DNA from: Albula goreensis
Lineage: Eukaryota > Chordata > Actinopteri > Albuliformes > Albulidae
Reading direction: 5' to 3'
NCBI GenBank assembly: GCA_022829145.1
Contig: CM040747.1
Coordinates: forward strand, 30,964,936-31,028,935
Length of the DNA: 64,000 nt
Shown here: positions 1 through 10,618 of the stretch, piece by piece
Layout: each line of letters begins with the position of its first letter
Numbering within the stretch: the first letter of the stretch is position 1
Translations under genes and position numbers: made by a program
The notes under the pieces: generated by a model
What the model saw: the letters and a program-made list of their open reading frames with translations, nothing else
Told to the model about the DNA's origin: nothing
Databases searched by the model: none

Positions 1-1309
1 AACGTGAGCCTGATTGGCTTTAAGCGCATAAGAGTTTTGCCTGTGAACCGAGCGTAATAGGTTTGACCCAGACCAACCTTTGGAAATCCAATTGATCGTA
101 AGATGCTTTCAGTCCTACAGTCAAAGCAGCCAACCCTTTTTAAAAGGTTTTCGCTTAAAGTCTGATAAAAATATATACACATCATTATATAAACAAACAA
201 CGATACCGGACAAGTTTGTGACTTCAGAAGTGGATGCTGGGAAGTGGCAGCAGAGCTGAAACCTCAGATGGCGGCCTATCATTTAGGAGAACTGTGCCAT
301 CCCATGTCAAGCCCACATACCAATGCCATACCAAAGAGTGCTGAGCTACTGTGTCTCAGGTTAAGGGTCAGATTCAAACCAAATGCAATGCCAATTAGTC
401 CATAACTCACAGTATTACACGTAATTTAAACCAGTAATTTAAAGCCACTCACTATTTTCATTCCTTAGACATTGTGTTTCATTTTCAAGGGACACTGAGC
501 TGGTTTTATGGTATGGGAAATAAAAAGAGAATACAGTGTGTTGCCTAAAATTTATTGCTCAAAGTCCTGGACTCATTTGTTGTATAACACGTAGATGTAA
601 GTGTTTTTTTTTTCTCAGAGATACAATTTGGCAATTTTAATTACGAATGAATTATGAATTCAGAAAATTTTAATTGCACTTAGTGTGGACTAAGAGTTAA
701 GGACGAACGTTTGGAGAATCCAGGCCAATGTTCAATCCACCAGATTTTAAGCGAGACCTCAGCTTTAAGGAAGTGAAACAGCTGAGAGGAAGTTTTAAGC
801 CTCGAGCTTGTCAGGCTTGGAGAGACGAGATAAGATCTAGACGAACACAAGGCTCGCGAGTCTCACCGTAAACATTGCAGGTGCCTTGCCCGTTGTGTTT
901 ATTGTTCGTTGGTATTATTTGGTGATGGATAAACACTCAATCTGCTTACATAAACACTGAGACTCTGCAAGACTTCGCTATTTCAACAGCAAACAACGAG
1001 GGGGTGGAATTTTAGTTATGGACACACAAAGCAAACCCAGCACCACAGTCTCTCTCAGTCAGCCACAACCAAAGAGACTCTAAAAGAACATACTTTAAAA
1101 ATACAAACAAACAGGAACGTGCTAAATTTACCTCCAGATGTGTAGCAATATATTTGTCAAATGAAGCTAACTGCCATAACCTTATGGAAAAAAACCCTTC
1201 ATGTTGTATGAACCTAAACAAATATGTAAGCACAAAAATAGTACTGCATAAAAATTCTCCTCCGAGGTCACTGACCAATAAGCATTACAAGCAATAAAAA
1301 GAATGAATC
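1..1309. other. Non-coding DNA, nothing recognised
   Basis: This is moderately AT-rich unique sequence with no exon, RNA gene or repeat that I can name. The one frame of 88 codons on the minus strand (1012-1278) has no recognisable motif and ordinary chance length. The part at about 700-930 is more complex in composition and could be regulatory, but nothing decisive is seen. Confidence 0.5.
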
Positions 1310-1620
1310 AGCAAATTGCACGCATAAAACGAGAGACTTTCCAGCGATATCAGTGCCTCCCTGTTAATGAATCGCATTTTAATGACCTTAAACAAATGAC
1401 ATAAATCAAAGCTGGCCATTAGCAGAGAGCGGGAGAGGAAGAGAGAGGCCCAGACTGGGACCCTGAAAGGGCTCTTAACTGGTCACATCTGGGTGTATTT
1501 TATACGCAAATCAGCCTCCGCTAAATCTAGATAAAACTCACTGAGTCGTGATCGGCGCAATGATCTTCATACGTCTAAATTTATATGCTAATCGGAACCC
1601 GTCAAGCATTTAGCACATTC
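1310..1620. promoter_or_regulatory. Candidate regulatory island (homeobox-motif rich)
   Basis: The block is complex unique sequence. It carries several TAAT/ATTA cores (for example GTTAATGAATCG, TTTTAATGACC and GCCATTAGCAG), AAATCAAAG of TCF/LEF type, and ATGCTAAT of octamer type near 1587. It stands out from flanking AT-rich DNA by lacking low-complexity runs. Enhancers near developmental genes often look like this. The call rests on motif content alone; conservation has not been tested. Confidence 0.3.
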
Positions 1621-1662
1621 CGCTGCATCTGAGGGTAATGCTCTATTATCCTCAAGAGAACC

Positions 1663-2000
1663 CCCCGCCACCCCCAAATCACATCCCCCACACACCCCGC
1701 TTTGTGTCCTTCTGTGTCTCCTCTCTTTCTCTCACCCCTCACTTTCACTCTCTCACTCTCTCTCTCTGTCACTCTCTCTCTCTCCTTCTCAGTCTCTCGC
1801 TCTCTCTCTCTCACTCTCCCTCTTCATATTCATTACCTTGACCTTTTTGGTGACCCCGCCCCCCCTTCCCCCTCTCCTTTCGCTCCTTTCTCCCCCCTAC
1901 CTTTTATCACTCTCACTCTCTCTCACCCCTTATCTCCTGCACTCTTTATCTATCCTCACTTTTTTTCACCTCGCTCTCTCACTTCTACTCTTTCTCTCTT
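1663..2000. repeat. Pyrimidine-rich (CT)n-like tract
   Basis: About 340 bp of almost pure C and T on the plus strand, made of interrupted CT, CTCC and CCCC runs. It produces overlapping spurious open frames rich in Ser/Leu/Pro on plus and Arg/Glu on minus. Such a polypurine/polypyrimidine mirror tract can form triplex DNA. No coding evidence. Confidence 0.9.
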
Positions 2001-2409
2001 ATTGGGTTGTATTTATACAGTCTCTTGTTTTATCCTTATCATACGCTGGTTTTTTCAAAGCTGGATTAATGGATGTCTTGGTTTTGCCTCGTGACTCCAC
2101 TAAAGAAAGTCACTGTAAAACTGTAAAACTCATTCCTCAGTGTGCACACGGCTTGACTAAAAAGGGGTGTATCATAAAAAACCCCATCAACCCCCCATTT
2201 CAAATTCAAATGAACTTTGCATAACCACTAATCAGCACATACGTACAAAAGCAATTCTTTACAAAGATTGTAAATCCACAACAGAACTAGTTTTAACAAT
2301 GCAGGAAATGTTCACCTAAACTGCAAACCTTTCTGAAGGAAATAGCAATTATTTATGACGTGTGTATGAGCATACACGCCCCCTGCCCCCCACCTCTCCC
2401 TCTCTCTGC
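2001..2409. other. Non-coding DNA, nothing recognised
   Basis: AT-rich unique sequence ending in a short C-rich run near 2380-2405. Nothing else identified. Confidence 0.5.
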
Positions 2410-2790
2410 CTGTCTCTTTATTTGCTTTGGCAGGCTGAATAATTCAGGTTGCCTGCTGTCGGTCTGAGCGCAGTAGAGCCCATGTGCGGCGACTTGGGGC
2501 CCGACAGATGGACACCTGCGTGTAGCAGGTGAGGCAGATGGCCGAGTTGGCCCCTCTGCGAAGGCTGGAGAGGGCCAGAGCGGGGCGCGGCGGCTCCTTT
2601 CGGCTCACCCGGCCCCCCTGTTAGCTTCCCGTGGGTGGGACGGAGCTCGACAGCGTCATCGGCAACACAAACCCGGCCGCCGTACCTGCGGTCCCCTTGG
2701 CCCGCCCCAAACCACACACAGCTGTCCACCCCGCTTCACATCACACCACACGTTTTTTTCCCATGATGCCTCTGCACACGCCCCACTTTC
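2410..2790. other. GC-rich, CpG-containing block
   Basis: About 300 bp of high GC content in AT-rich surroundings. It contains an inverted pair of CACCTG/CAGGTG E-boxes (CACCTGC at 2513-2519, GCAGGTG at 2525-2531, 5-nt loop), the kind of site bound by ZEB/Snail factors. On the minus strand, reading down from about 2607 to 2455, one frame looks coding in base usage (it includes ANSAICLTCYTQV) and is bounded by an AG near 2611. I cannot match it to any family and the frame ends after about 55 codons. It could be an unrecognised exon, a CpG-rich regulatory element or chance. Confidence 0.35.
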
Positions 2791-3745
2791 CACCATCCAG
2801 CCAATCACAAGAGAGCAATTTCATTTAACCAAGAAAAAGGACATGCACTAACAAACAGTATCAATGACTCAATTAATCGAACCAATGACAAAATTTTCTG
2901 AGTGAAAATTATGTTTGATCGGCTCAAACAACTCAATGATTGACAAGTGACTGTAGCTCTAACCTAACAGGCTTAATGACACTTAATTTCAGCTATCACT
3001 AACACAGAGCTTAACAAGCTGTGCAGTGCTGTGCACTTCAGACAGAGTTGAAACTACAATTGTCTATTTCTATGGCCAGCATTTAAATTGAACACCCATC
3101 ACAAGCCAAAAAGTCAGTATATTTCTAAATGAGGAGCGTTTTATGAGATACCCAGCATGCTCAAGTTCCAGACATGTCTATATTAAGTCTGGTGCGGCAA
3201 CATTTCTCAACACAACAAGCCCAGCTTCCAGTAACCATCATGTAACCGTACATGTCATATACAGATTCAAGCGTAGGAAAAAACCATACATGCTTCAAGA
3301 GGACTCCAAGGATAATACAGTACAACTAAGCTACAAAAAACGGTCTGTATCTTTTGAGAATAATGGGCAAAAAAATTGTCATGTTGAGATACTGTCATCT
3401 TCACAGGAAGTCCTTCCCATTCACACCTCTTTGATGGTGTCGCTCCCTCTTCATCTCTCCCATAGAGCCCCTTAACACAATTAGTCATTGTGTCCTTCCT
3501 TTCTTTCCATATCGCAGTGCGATTCTTGGAAGGACTGAGTTTACATTTTTCAGTTTCGTTTTATGCTTTCACCACTTTTTCTCCAGATCTGCTGTTTTCT
3601 CCGCCGTCGGCTGAGAGAGCACAGACAAGCAAATCTCCAAACCGGATAATGTCAGCAGCCGCCTCTCCTCACACTGCGCTCCAAGTCGAGACATGAGCGG
3701 AGGACACTTCATGACTCGCTTAACGGAGGCAGGCTGTAGGAACCC
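2791..3745. other. Non-coding DNA, nothing recognised
   Basis: Mixed unique sequence. Two overlapping frames near 3143-3488 on opposite strands show no recognisable protein. Nothing else identified. Confidence 0.5.
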
Positions 3746-3751
3746 AAATGA

Positions 3752-3766
3752 CCAGCAGGGGTCACT
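3752..3766 (+). promoter_or_regulatory. CTCF-like motif
   Basis: CCAGCAGGGGTCACT fits the CTCF core consensus CCASYAGRKGGCR with one mismatch. A single motif match in 64 kb is weak evidence. It lies about 130 bp before the 48-bp minisatellite. Confidence 0.25.
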
Positions 3767-3880
3767 GGAGAGTGATGACACTCACAGAGCCCCACCTACT
3801 GAATCCCTCCCTCCCTGGGCAATGCTAGGGTTGATAATGTGTCAAATTGAGTGCTGGTACAGTCCACACTCAATGCCAGA

Positions 3881-4425
3881 CCATGGGGCCCATCCACACA
3901 CTGAAACAGTGCCTTAACAGGATGCAGACTGTGGGGCCCATCCACACACTGAAACAGTGCCTTAACAGGATGCAGACTGTGGGGCCCATCCACACACTGG
4001 AACAGTGCCTTAACAGGACACAGACTGTGGGGCCCATCCACACACTGGAACAGTGCCTTAACAGGATGCAGACTGTGGGGCCCATCCACACACTGGAACA
4101 GTGCCTTAACAGGATGCAGACTGTGGGGCCCATCCACACACTGGAACAGTGCCTTAACAGGATGCAGACTGTGGGGCCCATCCACACACTGGAACAGTGC
4201 CCTAACAGGATGCAGACTGTGGGGCCCATCCACACACTGGAACAGTGCCTTAACAGGAAGCAGACTGTGGGGCCCATCCACACACTGGAACAGTGCCTTA
4301 ACAGGATGCAGACTGTGGGGCCCATCCACACACTGGAACAGTGCCTTAACAGGACACAGACTGTGGGGCCCATCCACACACTGGAGCAGTGTCTTAACAG
4401 GATGCAGATCATGGGACCCACCCAC
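3881..4425. repeat. 48-bp minisatellite, about 11 copies
   Basis: Ten full 48-bp units start at 3921 and repeat exactly every 48 bp to 4400. A 40-bp partial unit precedes them and a diverged unit follows (4401-4425). Each unit contains GGGGCCC, then CCACACACTGGAACAGTGCC, whose core CACTG-GAA-CAGTG is a perfect 5-bp inverted repeat. Variants are few: the first two copies have CTGAAACAG where the rest have CTGGAACAG, the units starting at 4017 and 4353 begin GACACAG, and the unit at 4257 begins GAAGCAG. Because 48 is divisible by three, long frames are open in three registers over both strands (a 16-residue periodic peptide). These are not genes. Confidence 0.97.
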
Positions 4426-4739
4426 GACAGCATGAACCACCCATCAATCCCCATGTAAGGTACTGTGCCTCCACATCCACACTAGAAATCTACCAACTCA
4501 TATCCAATGATCACAAAAACAGTACAGACATCCCCTAAAAACGCACAAATCCACTACTGAATACCCAACAACAGGGAACTGCTAGCAACAGCAGAAAACC
4601 AGCTACAAATGTACTTTACTGCAAATACAGTTTTCATTAATTATTGCAAACATTTCACCTTTTTATCATTCCCGGTGCGAAAATAAAATATGTGCATCAT
4701 GGAGCAGGCTATTATCATTAATGTAGAAAAGGCATTACT
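4426..4739. other. Non-coding DNA, nothing recognised
   Basis: AT-rich unique sequence between the minisatellite and the next candidate island. No feature seen. Confidence 0.5.
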
Positions 4740-5150
4740 TCAGTGCACAGTGTTTGACGTACTTATCTCCGCTATTAACTTGTGACTTTGATACATTCAT
4801 TCTGTAATCAAGGGAGACCAAGAAAGGCGCACGATTTATATCAGGGAGATAGCCTCAAGAATTTTTACAGGGGCCGGTGCCATTTTCCGCTAAGTGATGG
4901 TGACGTTTTCTGCCAAGTTGAAGGACTTTTTTTAAACGGCATCTTAGCGGATTTATCAGAAGGGCCCTCTCGTGTTAAGAGTTTGACGAGGGCTTTTGTT
5001 AATATGTAACGTTAATTGAAACGGCCTTGACATTATAACGAATGGCCTCATCGCTGTTGGTTTTCACGAGGGCCGAGCCGGGGGGGAAAGGGTAGAAGCG
5101 GAAATACGTCGGCCCCACACAAATTCCGTTAAAGATTAACAATTTAACGA
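4740..5150. promoter_or_regulatory. Candidate regulatory island
   Basis: Complex sequence with scattered CpG and motifs such as TTATCTCCGCTATTAAC, AGCGGATTTATCAG and AACGTTAATTGAAACGG. It has no repeats and no coherent frame longer than 75 codons. It resembles conserved non-coding elements in texture; this is untested. Confidence 0.3.
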
Positions 5151-5277
5151 GCAATACTTAATTAAAAAAATAACAATGAAAAAACAGCGATTTCATATTG
5201 GGATAGCAATAATTTATATGACTGATTTTTAAGTATCTTGCTCCGAAATATGGAGCCAAGCCAGACAAAGCTGGTTC

Positions 5278-5440
5278 ACATGTTACATTTAAATGTTTAC
5301 CAGATTCTCTGATCCAAAGAGATTTACACACATTACATTTTTACACACTATCCATTTATACATTCTAGGTGTTTACTGAAGCGACTCAGGCGACGTACCT
5401 GTGTTCAAAGCTAATGAGACACCAGCGTACATCAGCACAG
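5278..5440 (-). mobile_element. SINE remnant (tRNA-derived, V-SINE-like), tail and centre
   Basis: Read on the plus strand, the order is tail then centre, so the element lies on minus. Matching pieces are GATCCAAAGAGATTTACACA (tail, like 'atccagagcgacttaca') and CATTCTAGGTGTTTACTGAA followed by GCGACTCAGG (central block). The tRNA-like head is missing or beyond recognition. The copy at 33760-33970 shares the central block almost word for word. Confidence 0.6.
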
Positions 5441-6400
5441 TAAAACGCGCAACGTTTCGTTTCATTTTACCTGACAATTCTGCTGTAGCTCATCTTAATT
5501 TTCCCTTCAATTTGTAAACACAATAAAACGGTGACAATTAATTCCTCTAACGCACACCGAGAGGCTTCATAAAATCTATCAGAGTGAGATGAATTCTATT
5601 AAAGCTGATTTAACTACTGTAAAGACAAGCTGAGATGGTGATACTGAAAAATACGATCTAACTGAAACAGGATATACAATCAAACCCTGTTATGGTAAGC
5701 TTCTTTTCTCTGTCTTATTCCAGCTATCAACCGCTGGTATTTCAGCCGGTTTGTGGCCAGACGCACATGGAAATTAGATGTCTATTACACCACATTTTCT
5801 CAGCTCAGGCAAATTGTCACGCAAACATATGGAAATAAAGAGCAGAGAGCACACACTGGATGGGAGTTTGGAAAATACTCTTTTCAAATTGGTCCACAGA
5901 ACTTGGGACATTCCTCTTTCTAGTGAACATATGAACACATTCAACTCAATACAACTTATAAACTACATCCAGGGTAAAGGTGTTTTGTTGTGTGATTCAT
6001 TTTAATTAGGACACGGAGCTGGTATATGTTGCAGTGTAACATATTCAGCTTATATCTAATTCAAAACCACCCCACAGCTGACCGCTTTGAGTTAAAGCGT
6101 ATATTCATAAATTATTTATGAAGAATAAGAGGTGTATTTCGAATGGCTTAAGAGAAATGTCCAGTGTTAAATGATTATACTGTGAATACATTCCGTACAT
6201 TTTGATGAACTTTGTCAGAGTTACAATAAAATCTGATTAAACGCACAGTACGTGTCACAAATCTCAGAAAACACTCAGTTTAGCGATCATTAAACTGTCA
6301 AACTGTGTTTATTAATACTATATGTTTAATAGAAATGACATGATTTTAATGGGTAGAAGGGTAGACAATAATTTGTCACAAACCAGGACCAAGGTAAGGG
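5441..6400. other. AT-rich non-coding DNA
   Basis: Long AT-rich unique stretch with no recognisable gene or repeat. Short frames (75 codons at 5778-6005) carry no recognisable domain. Confidence 0.5.
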
Positions 6401-6955
6401 CAAATGTTGAAAGAATCCAGGTTTAATTTAAAGATGAAAGTTGATCGAATGCAACCCAAAATAAAGGAAACGTCATGGCTGAATCCAGGCCATAATTAGA
6501 GACTGATGTCGACTGTATCCAGCCTGCAGTGTGACAGTAGGTGGAATGCTCCACTTTGGTGTGTGGAGGAACGGGGGCAATAGTGTGGGTGAGTGCAGAG
6601 TCATCCGAGGTGACCCCCACACCCACACCCCGCCCCTCCCACCTCTGAGCCTGTACAGGGCGGCGCTCCTTCTGTCTCCCCAATTAAGAAAGGAGACTCT
6701 GTAATTCCCACTCCTGTTCCACCTCAGCGGACGTGTTCAATGTCATTAGCCACACACCCCCCCCCCCCCCCTTACTCCAGCCACACTCGCCGTAATGAAA
6801 CTAATCACTCAACTAATGCTCTGCTCAGCCCCCTGTCTTCTGTGAATTCCTTGTCTGATGTTTGACTTTGCGTTTTCCCTTTTTTCCCTCTCTGTGGATC
6901 CGTGAGCTCAGTTCTGAGCGCGCTCACTCTGTCTAACTCCCCTCCTGCTCCATTT
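6401..6955. other. Non-coding DNA with poly-C run
   Basis: Mixed sequence containing a C-rich patch (6616-6640) and a run of 15 C at 6757-6771. No gene is seen. Confidence 0.6.
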
Positions 6956-7195
6956 GCTCTGCTGAAATCGTCAGATTGCTCCGAAGGAATACAAAGCCCG
7001 GGATGAAAACCAGATAATACATGAAAGCGGCAATCACAGGCCGCTCATTCGTATTGTTTTTGCGTGTATAAATCCGTCGCAGATTCTGCTGCGGGATCGG
7101 CTTTTTATAGCATGGCGTTACGTTTCCGAGATGCTCATTACTGAAACTGTTAACGGGCAGCTAAACCGTGGTTTTCATTTGCAGCTCCAGAGTGG
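6956..7195. promoter_or_regulatory. Candidate regulatory island
   Basis: Complex sequence with CpGs and balanced composition. It includes AGCGGCAATCACAGGCCGCT near 7025, with AGCGGC and GCCGCT as inverted arms, and CTTTTTATAGCATGGCG. No open frame of note. The enhancer call is by texture only. Confidence 0.28.
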
Positions 7196-7420
7196 TGTGA
7201 GAGCAGACATGTGCGGCTGATCAGGCCTGAGGAGATGTTTCCCACACAAACAGTGCGTGTGGGGCGTGTTTGGACAGTACACACCATCCTGGGCCACGTT
7301 TCCACTATTACGCGAATGTCTGTCGCTCACAAACCACCGCTGCTGTGTACTGTCACTAAAACACAAAGTGTCCCCTTCTCTCTTTCGGTCGAGTGAACGG
7401 ACCAATCGATACATGGTGTG

Positions 7421-7468
7421 GAGAGAAAGAGAAAGTGAGAGAGAGGGAGGGAGGGAGGGAGGAAGAGG
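7421..7468. repeat. GA / GGGA purine tract
   Basis: GAGAGAAAGAGAAAG passes into a GGGA tetranucleotide run. It is pure purine on plus apart from one T. Confidence 0.95.
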
Positions 7469-8100
7469 ACAGTATAATTTTGGAAACAAAAAAACAGTGG
7501 AGACACCTATCAAACTTTACGATGCCCTGCTCTGTGTTAAGGAAAGACCTTTCTAATTTAGGTGGTCCCTACCCTTAGTCCGCTTAAAAAGACAACAACC
7601 TAAAGTGTCAGTGTCAACCACTTTGATATGAACGTGATTACAGTCAAACAAATGATATAGCATATGAAAAAAGAAATCATTTCTTTGGCCCCACAAACAG
7701 ACGCAGAAAGCAAAACACATTGCTTCTTGACTCTAAATGGAGGGCTGCCAGCACAGTGTTTTTTTTTCTTTTGCTGCTTGTCCACTTTAAGGGACAGCGA
7801 GTAACAGAACACAACCGCAGTCCATGTTACGCACATGCACATACACATGCGCACACGACAACACACACACAGAAACAGAAATGCACACATGGCAACATAC
7901 ACACAGAAAAAGGTACACGGTTTTGCTACTGAATATTTTGTTTGTAGTCAATTAATATTTTTCTTGAACTCTGTCTTATAAGCAAGTGCATATATTTTAT
8001 TTTAATAAATTTCTTCAGCTCAAACATCACAAAAAATGAACTTAACTGACGCTTGGGGAGTTTTAAAAACAGTTTCTGCTTATCAGCTCTTTTCTTTGCG
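7469..8100. other. Non-coding DNA with degenerate CA tract
   Basis: AT-rich sequence. 7830-7910 is an imperfect CA-rich tract that gives spurious Cys/Val- or His/Thr-rich frames. Confidence 0.7.
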
Positions 8101-8480
8101 GTGTTAGAGAAAAACCGACTCCCAGACTGAAGGCGTGTTGTGAGCAGCCATCTCCGTTTGGAGGAGTTGTTTACTGTTCTATTCTCCCGGCCCTACGTAA
8201 CCAAATCTGGAATTTGCAGGCAAAAAAGGAAGTGGAGGCAACCTTCACAGCTCACTGGAATGCAAATGAATTCACTGCGCTTAAATGTATGGATTTTATT
8301 TCAAAACAAATCAACTCCCATACAAGCAACGGGAGGGGGAAGGGGAGGGGGGTACTGCCAGAGGAAGTCCAAAGTTTATCTGGGGACAAGCGAGGGACTG
8401 AGGATGGAAGGGGGGGGGGGTGGTCAAAGATTTTACAAACACTGGACACAAGACTCGCTCCCAGTTGACATATGACAGCG
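8101..8480. other. Mixed block with G-rich runs
   Basis: Complex sequence around 8110-8330, followed by G-rich runs. 8331-8352 fits the G-quadruplex rule on plus (G3, G5, G4, G6 separated by 1-2 nt), and a run of 11 G sits at 8410-8420. There is no convincing gene: three frames overlap here on both strands, which is typical of low-complexity sequence. Confidence 0.6.
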
Positions 8481-10160
8481 ATCTTGCGACGCGCTTTTGT
8501 TGTTTTTGCACGTTATCAAACTCTTAATACTCAACCCTCCATTACAGCCTTAGTTTGAAAGGGTTCGTTCTGATAAAGCTTGGTAGTGTGCGGCCGTTTA
8601 CCTTGTTTTAAAATGTTTGCACGCTTTTCTTTTTCCTAACGAACTGATAATACTGGTGCCGAGTCTTGTTTTATGCGTTTGTTAATATGCTGCCATGAGC
8701 GTACGGACATTTTCAGAATGGCTGGTATGACAACGGACACACAAGAACAGAAATTAAATCAAGGATGTCTGTGTTCTAAATACATAAAGAATGAGAATAT
8801 TCTACATGCCACTATATGTTTTCCCACTTTACTTTCTCCATGTTGCCCATTTCAATTCAGTGATTTTAAGTGATTAAATCACATATAAAAACAACCTGAC
8901 AATTGCACAAAAGGAGAGGAGAGGTGGCCATTGGAAAGGAATACACTTAAAGGGTTTCATGCGAAGCCAACTGGAGGTCTTGGACTGTGGTCTAGTTTTA
9001 CCCAAAATTTTCCTTAACCTTTGACTAACTGATAAATACAAGTGAGAGTTTTTTCTTCTTTACAAAACAAAAAAATGGTGGTTTGATTTAGGTTGTCTAC
9101 ATATTTGACAAACTGTGCGTTTGAAAAACAAAAACAACAAAAAAAAATCTATTAGATACAGAATGCACTGTTGAGCACGAGTGTAGTAACAATAATTCAT
9201 TGTGGAGGAAAACAAATTTTGAAAATTAATTTTTGTATAATTACACAGTATTATCAACCAGCAGAGAACAAAAACACATTTAATCGCAATTCTTAAGAAA
9301 AAACTGCTTAGCTGTTTTAGCTATGCAATGTACAATTAACACTGCGCACCAAAATTTAACTCAACACTGATAACGACCCATAGACAATGTTCTTTCACTA
9401 TCCTGGGGGGGGTGTCTGTGTGAGCTTTTGGTGTGAGCGCTCTTGCCGTTTCGCTCGAGTGTAGCACTGTTCCACATATAAGGGGGGTTACAGTGATAGT
9501 GGAGGGGGTGTGGCACGACATCAGCTCCAGATAACCAACGAATTAGCCAATCAACTGAGGCCTTTGTCCCTCTTCTTCTGGAGTGAGGCCTCTTTGGACA
9601 CACTGGGTATTAAGTAAACGTAAATGATTAGATTTCTTTTCCACCAAATCATAGAATAGCGAGTCTAACATTTGCCATAATGAAGCCTTCAAACTGTGTT
9701 TGCAAGGAAAGAAAATTATGTTTATTTTGTCATTCAAAGTTTAAGAAAAAAATGTTGAATTTTGAGGATTGAATTCGGGATGCTGTCCTCTACCTGGCTC
9801 TGTTATTTGCTGTAAAACTATACTCACTGCTGGGTGACTTATGCCTGTTTAACAGCATGGAGCAAATGAGCAAGATAAATGTGAAAATTCACTGAAAAAT
9901 GTGTATATAAAACACACATGTAAAATATGCAATTCATCTTAAAATAAAACACTTTTTTTGCAAATGAATCTCAAAACCTGTCAAACCATCAATTAAAACC
10001 TCCTGAATTTTGCCAGTTTGGTAAAAGAAAGAGCATGAGACAATGAGAGGGAATAATATTAGCAAAACAGATTCTTTAGCAGTCAGAGTGTGAGGAATGA
10101 ACCACGGAGTGTTTTTGCACCAGAGTGCTTTAACCCCTGAGTCCTGCTGTTGTTTAGTTA
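8481..10160. other. AT-rich non-coding DNA
   Basis: Unique AT-rich DNA with short A and T runs. No recognisable gene, RNA or repeat family was seen. Confidence 0.5.
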
Positions 10161-10440
10161 TCAGGGATGTTCCCTTTAACCTCCTGGGTCCCCCTGTGAT
10201 TTATGGGACAGGTGGAATTTCTCCTCGGCCTGGAACGATGGCGGGAGACGCCGCAGACGGGACCTGCTGGTCCCTCTGCGCGTTACGCAGTCTCCGTTCC
10301 GCACGCGAGGGAGAGTCTGCCCTGACGGTAAGCTCAGAAGGAGGGGAGGAAACTTTGAACGAGCATCAATTGAAATAATATAGAGAGTGATCTCGGCTGA
10401 GTGTTTATTATCTTCTTTCATTTGCGTCTGAAACGTTTAC
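10161..10440. promoter_or_regulatory. Candidate regulatory island, CpG-containing
   Basis: GC content rises with several CpGs (10225-10325), and is then followed by ATTGAAATAAT-type sequence. A 93-codon plus frame and an 81-codon minus frame overlap here, and neither is recognisable. It could be regulatory, or a short unrecognised exon. Confidence 0.25.
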
Positions 10441-10567
10441 CATTTGCTGATTTTATATGTTTGATTTCCGACACGGTGTAGAAAAATCTGACCTTGAAAA
10501 GAGATTACACAAGATCTCCCTGTATGATATGATTTGAATAGAAATAATAAAATGTTACTTCTGTCAA

Positions 10568-10618
10568 ACACACACCCACGCGCATACACTCACACACTCA
10601 AACACACACACACACACA
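10568..10618. repeat. Imperfect (CA)n tract
   Basis: CA dinucleotides interrupted by CCACG, ATA and TCA steps, ending in a purer ACACAC run. Confidence 0.9.

Noticed and set aside
3796-4458. Frames of 194-214 codons encoding a 16-residue repeat
   Set aside because: They are explained by the 48-bp minisatellite. The same length is open on the opposite strand, and no flanking coding sequence is recognisable.
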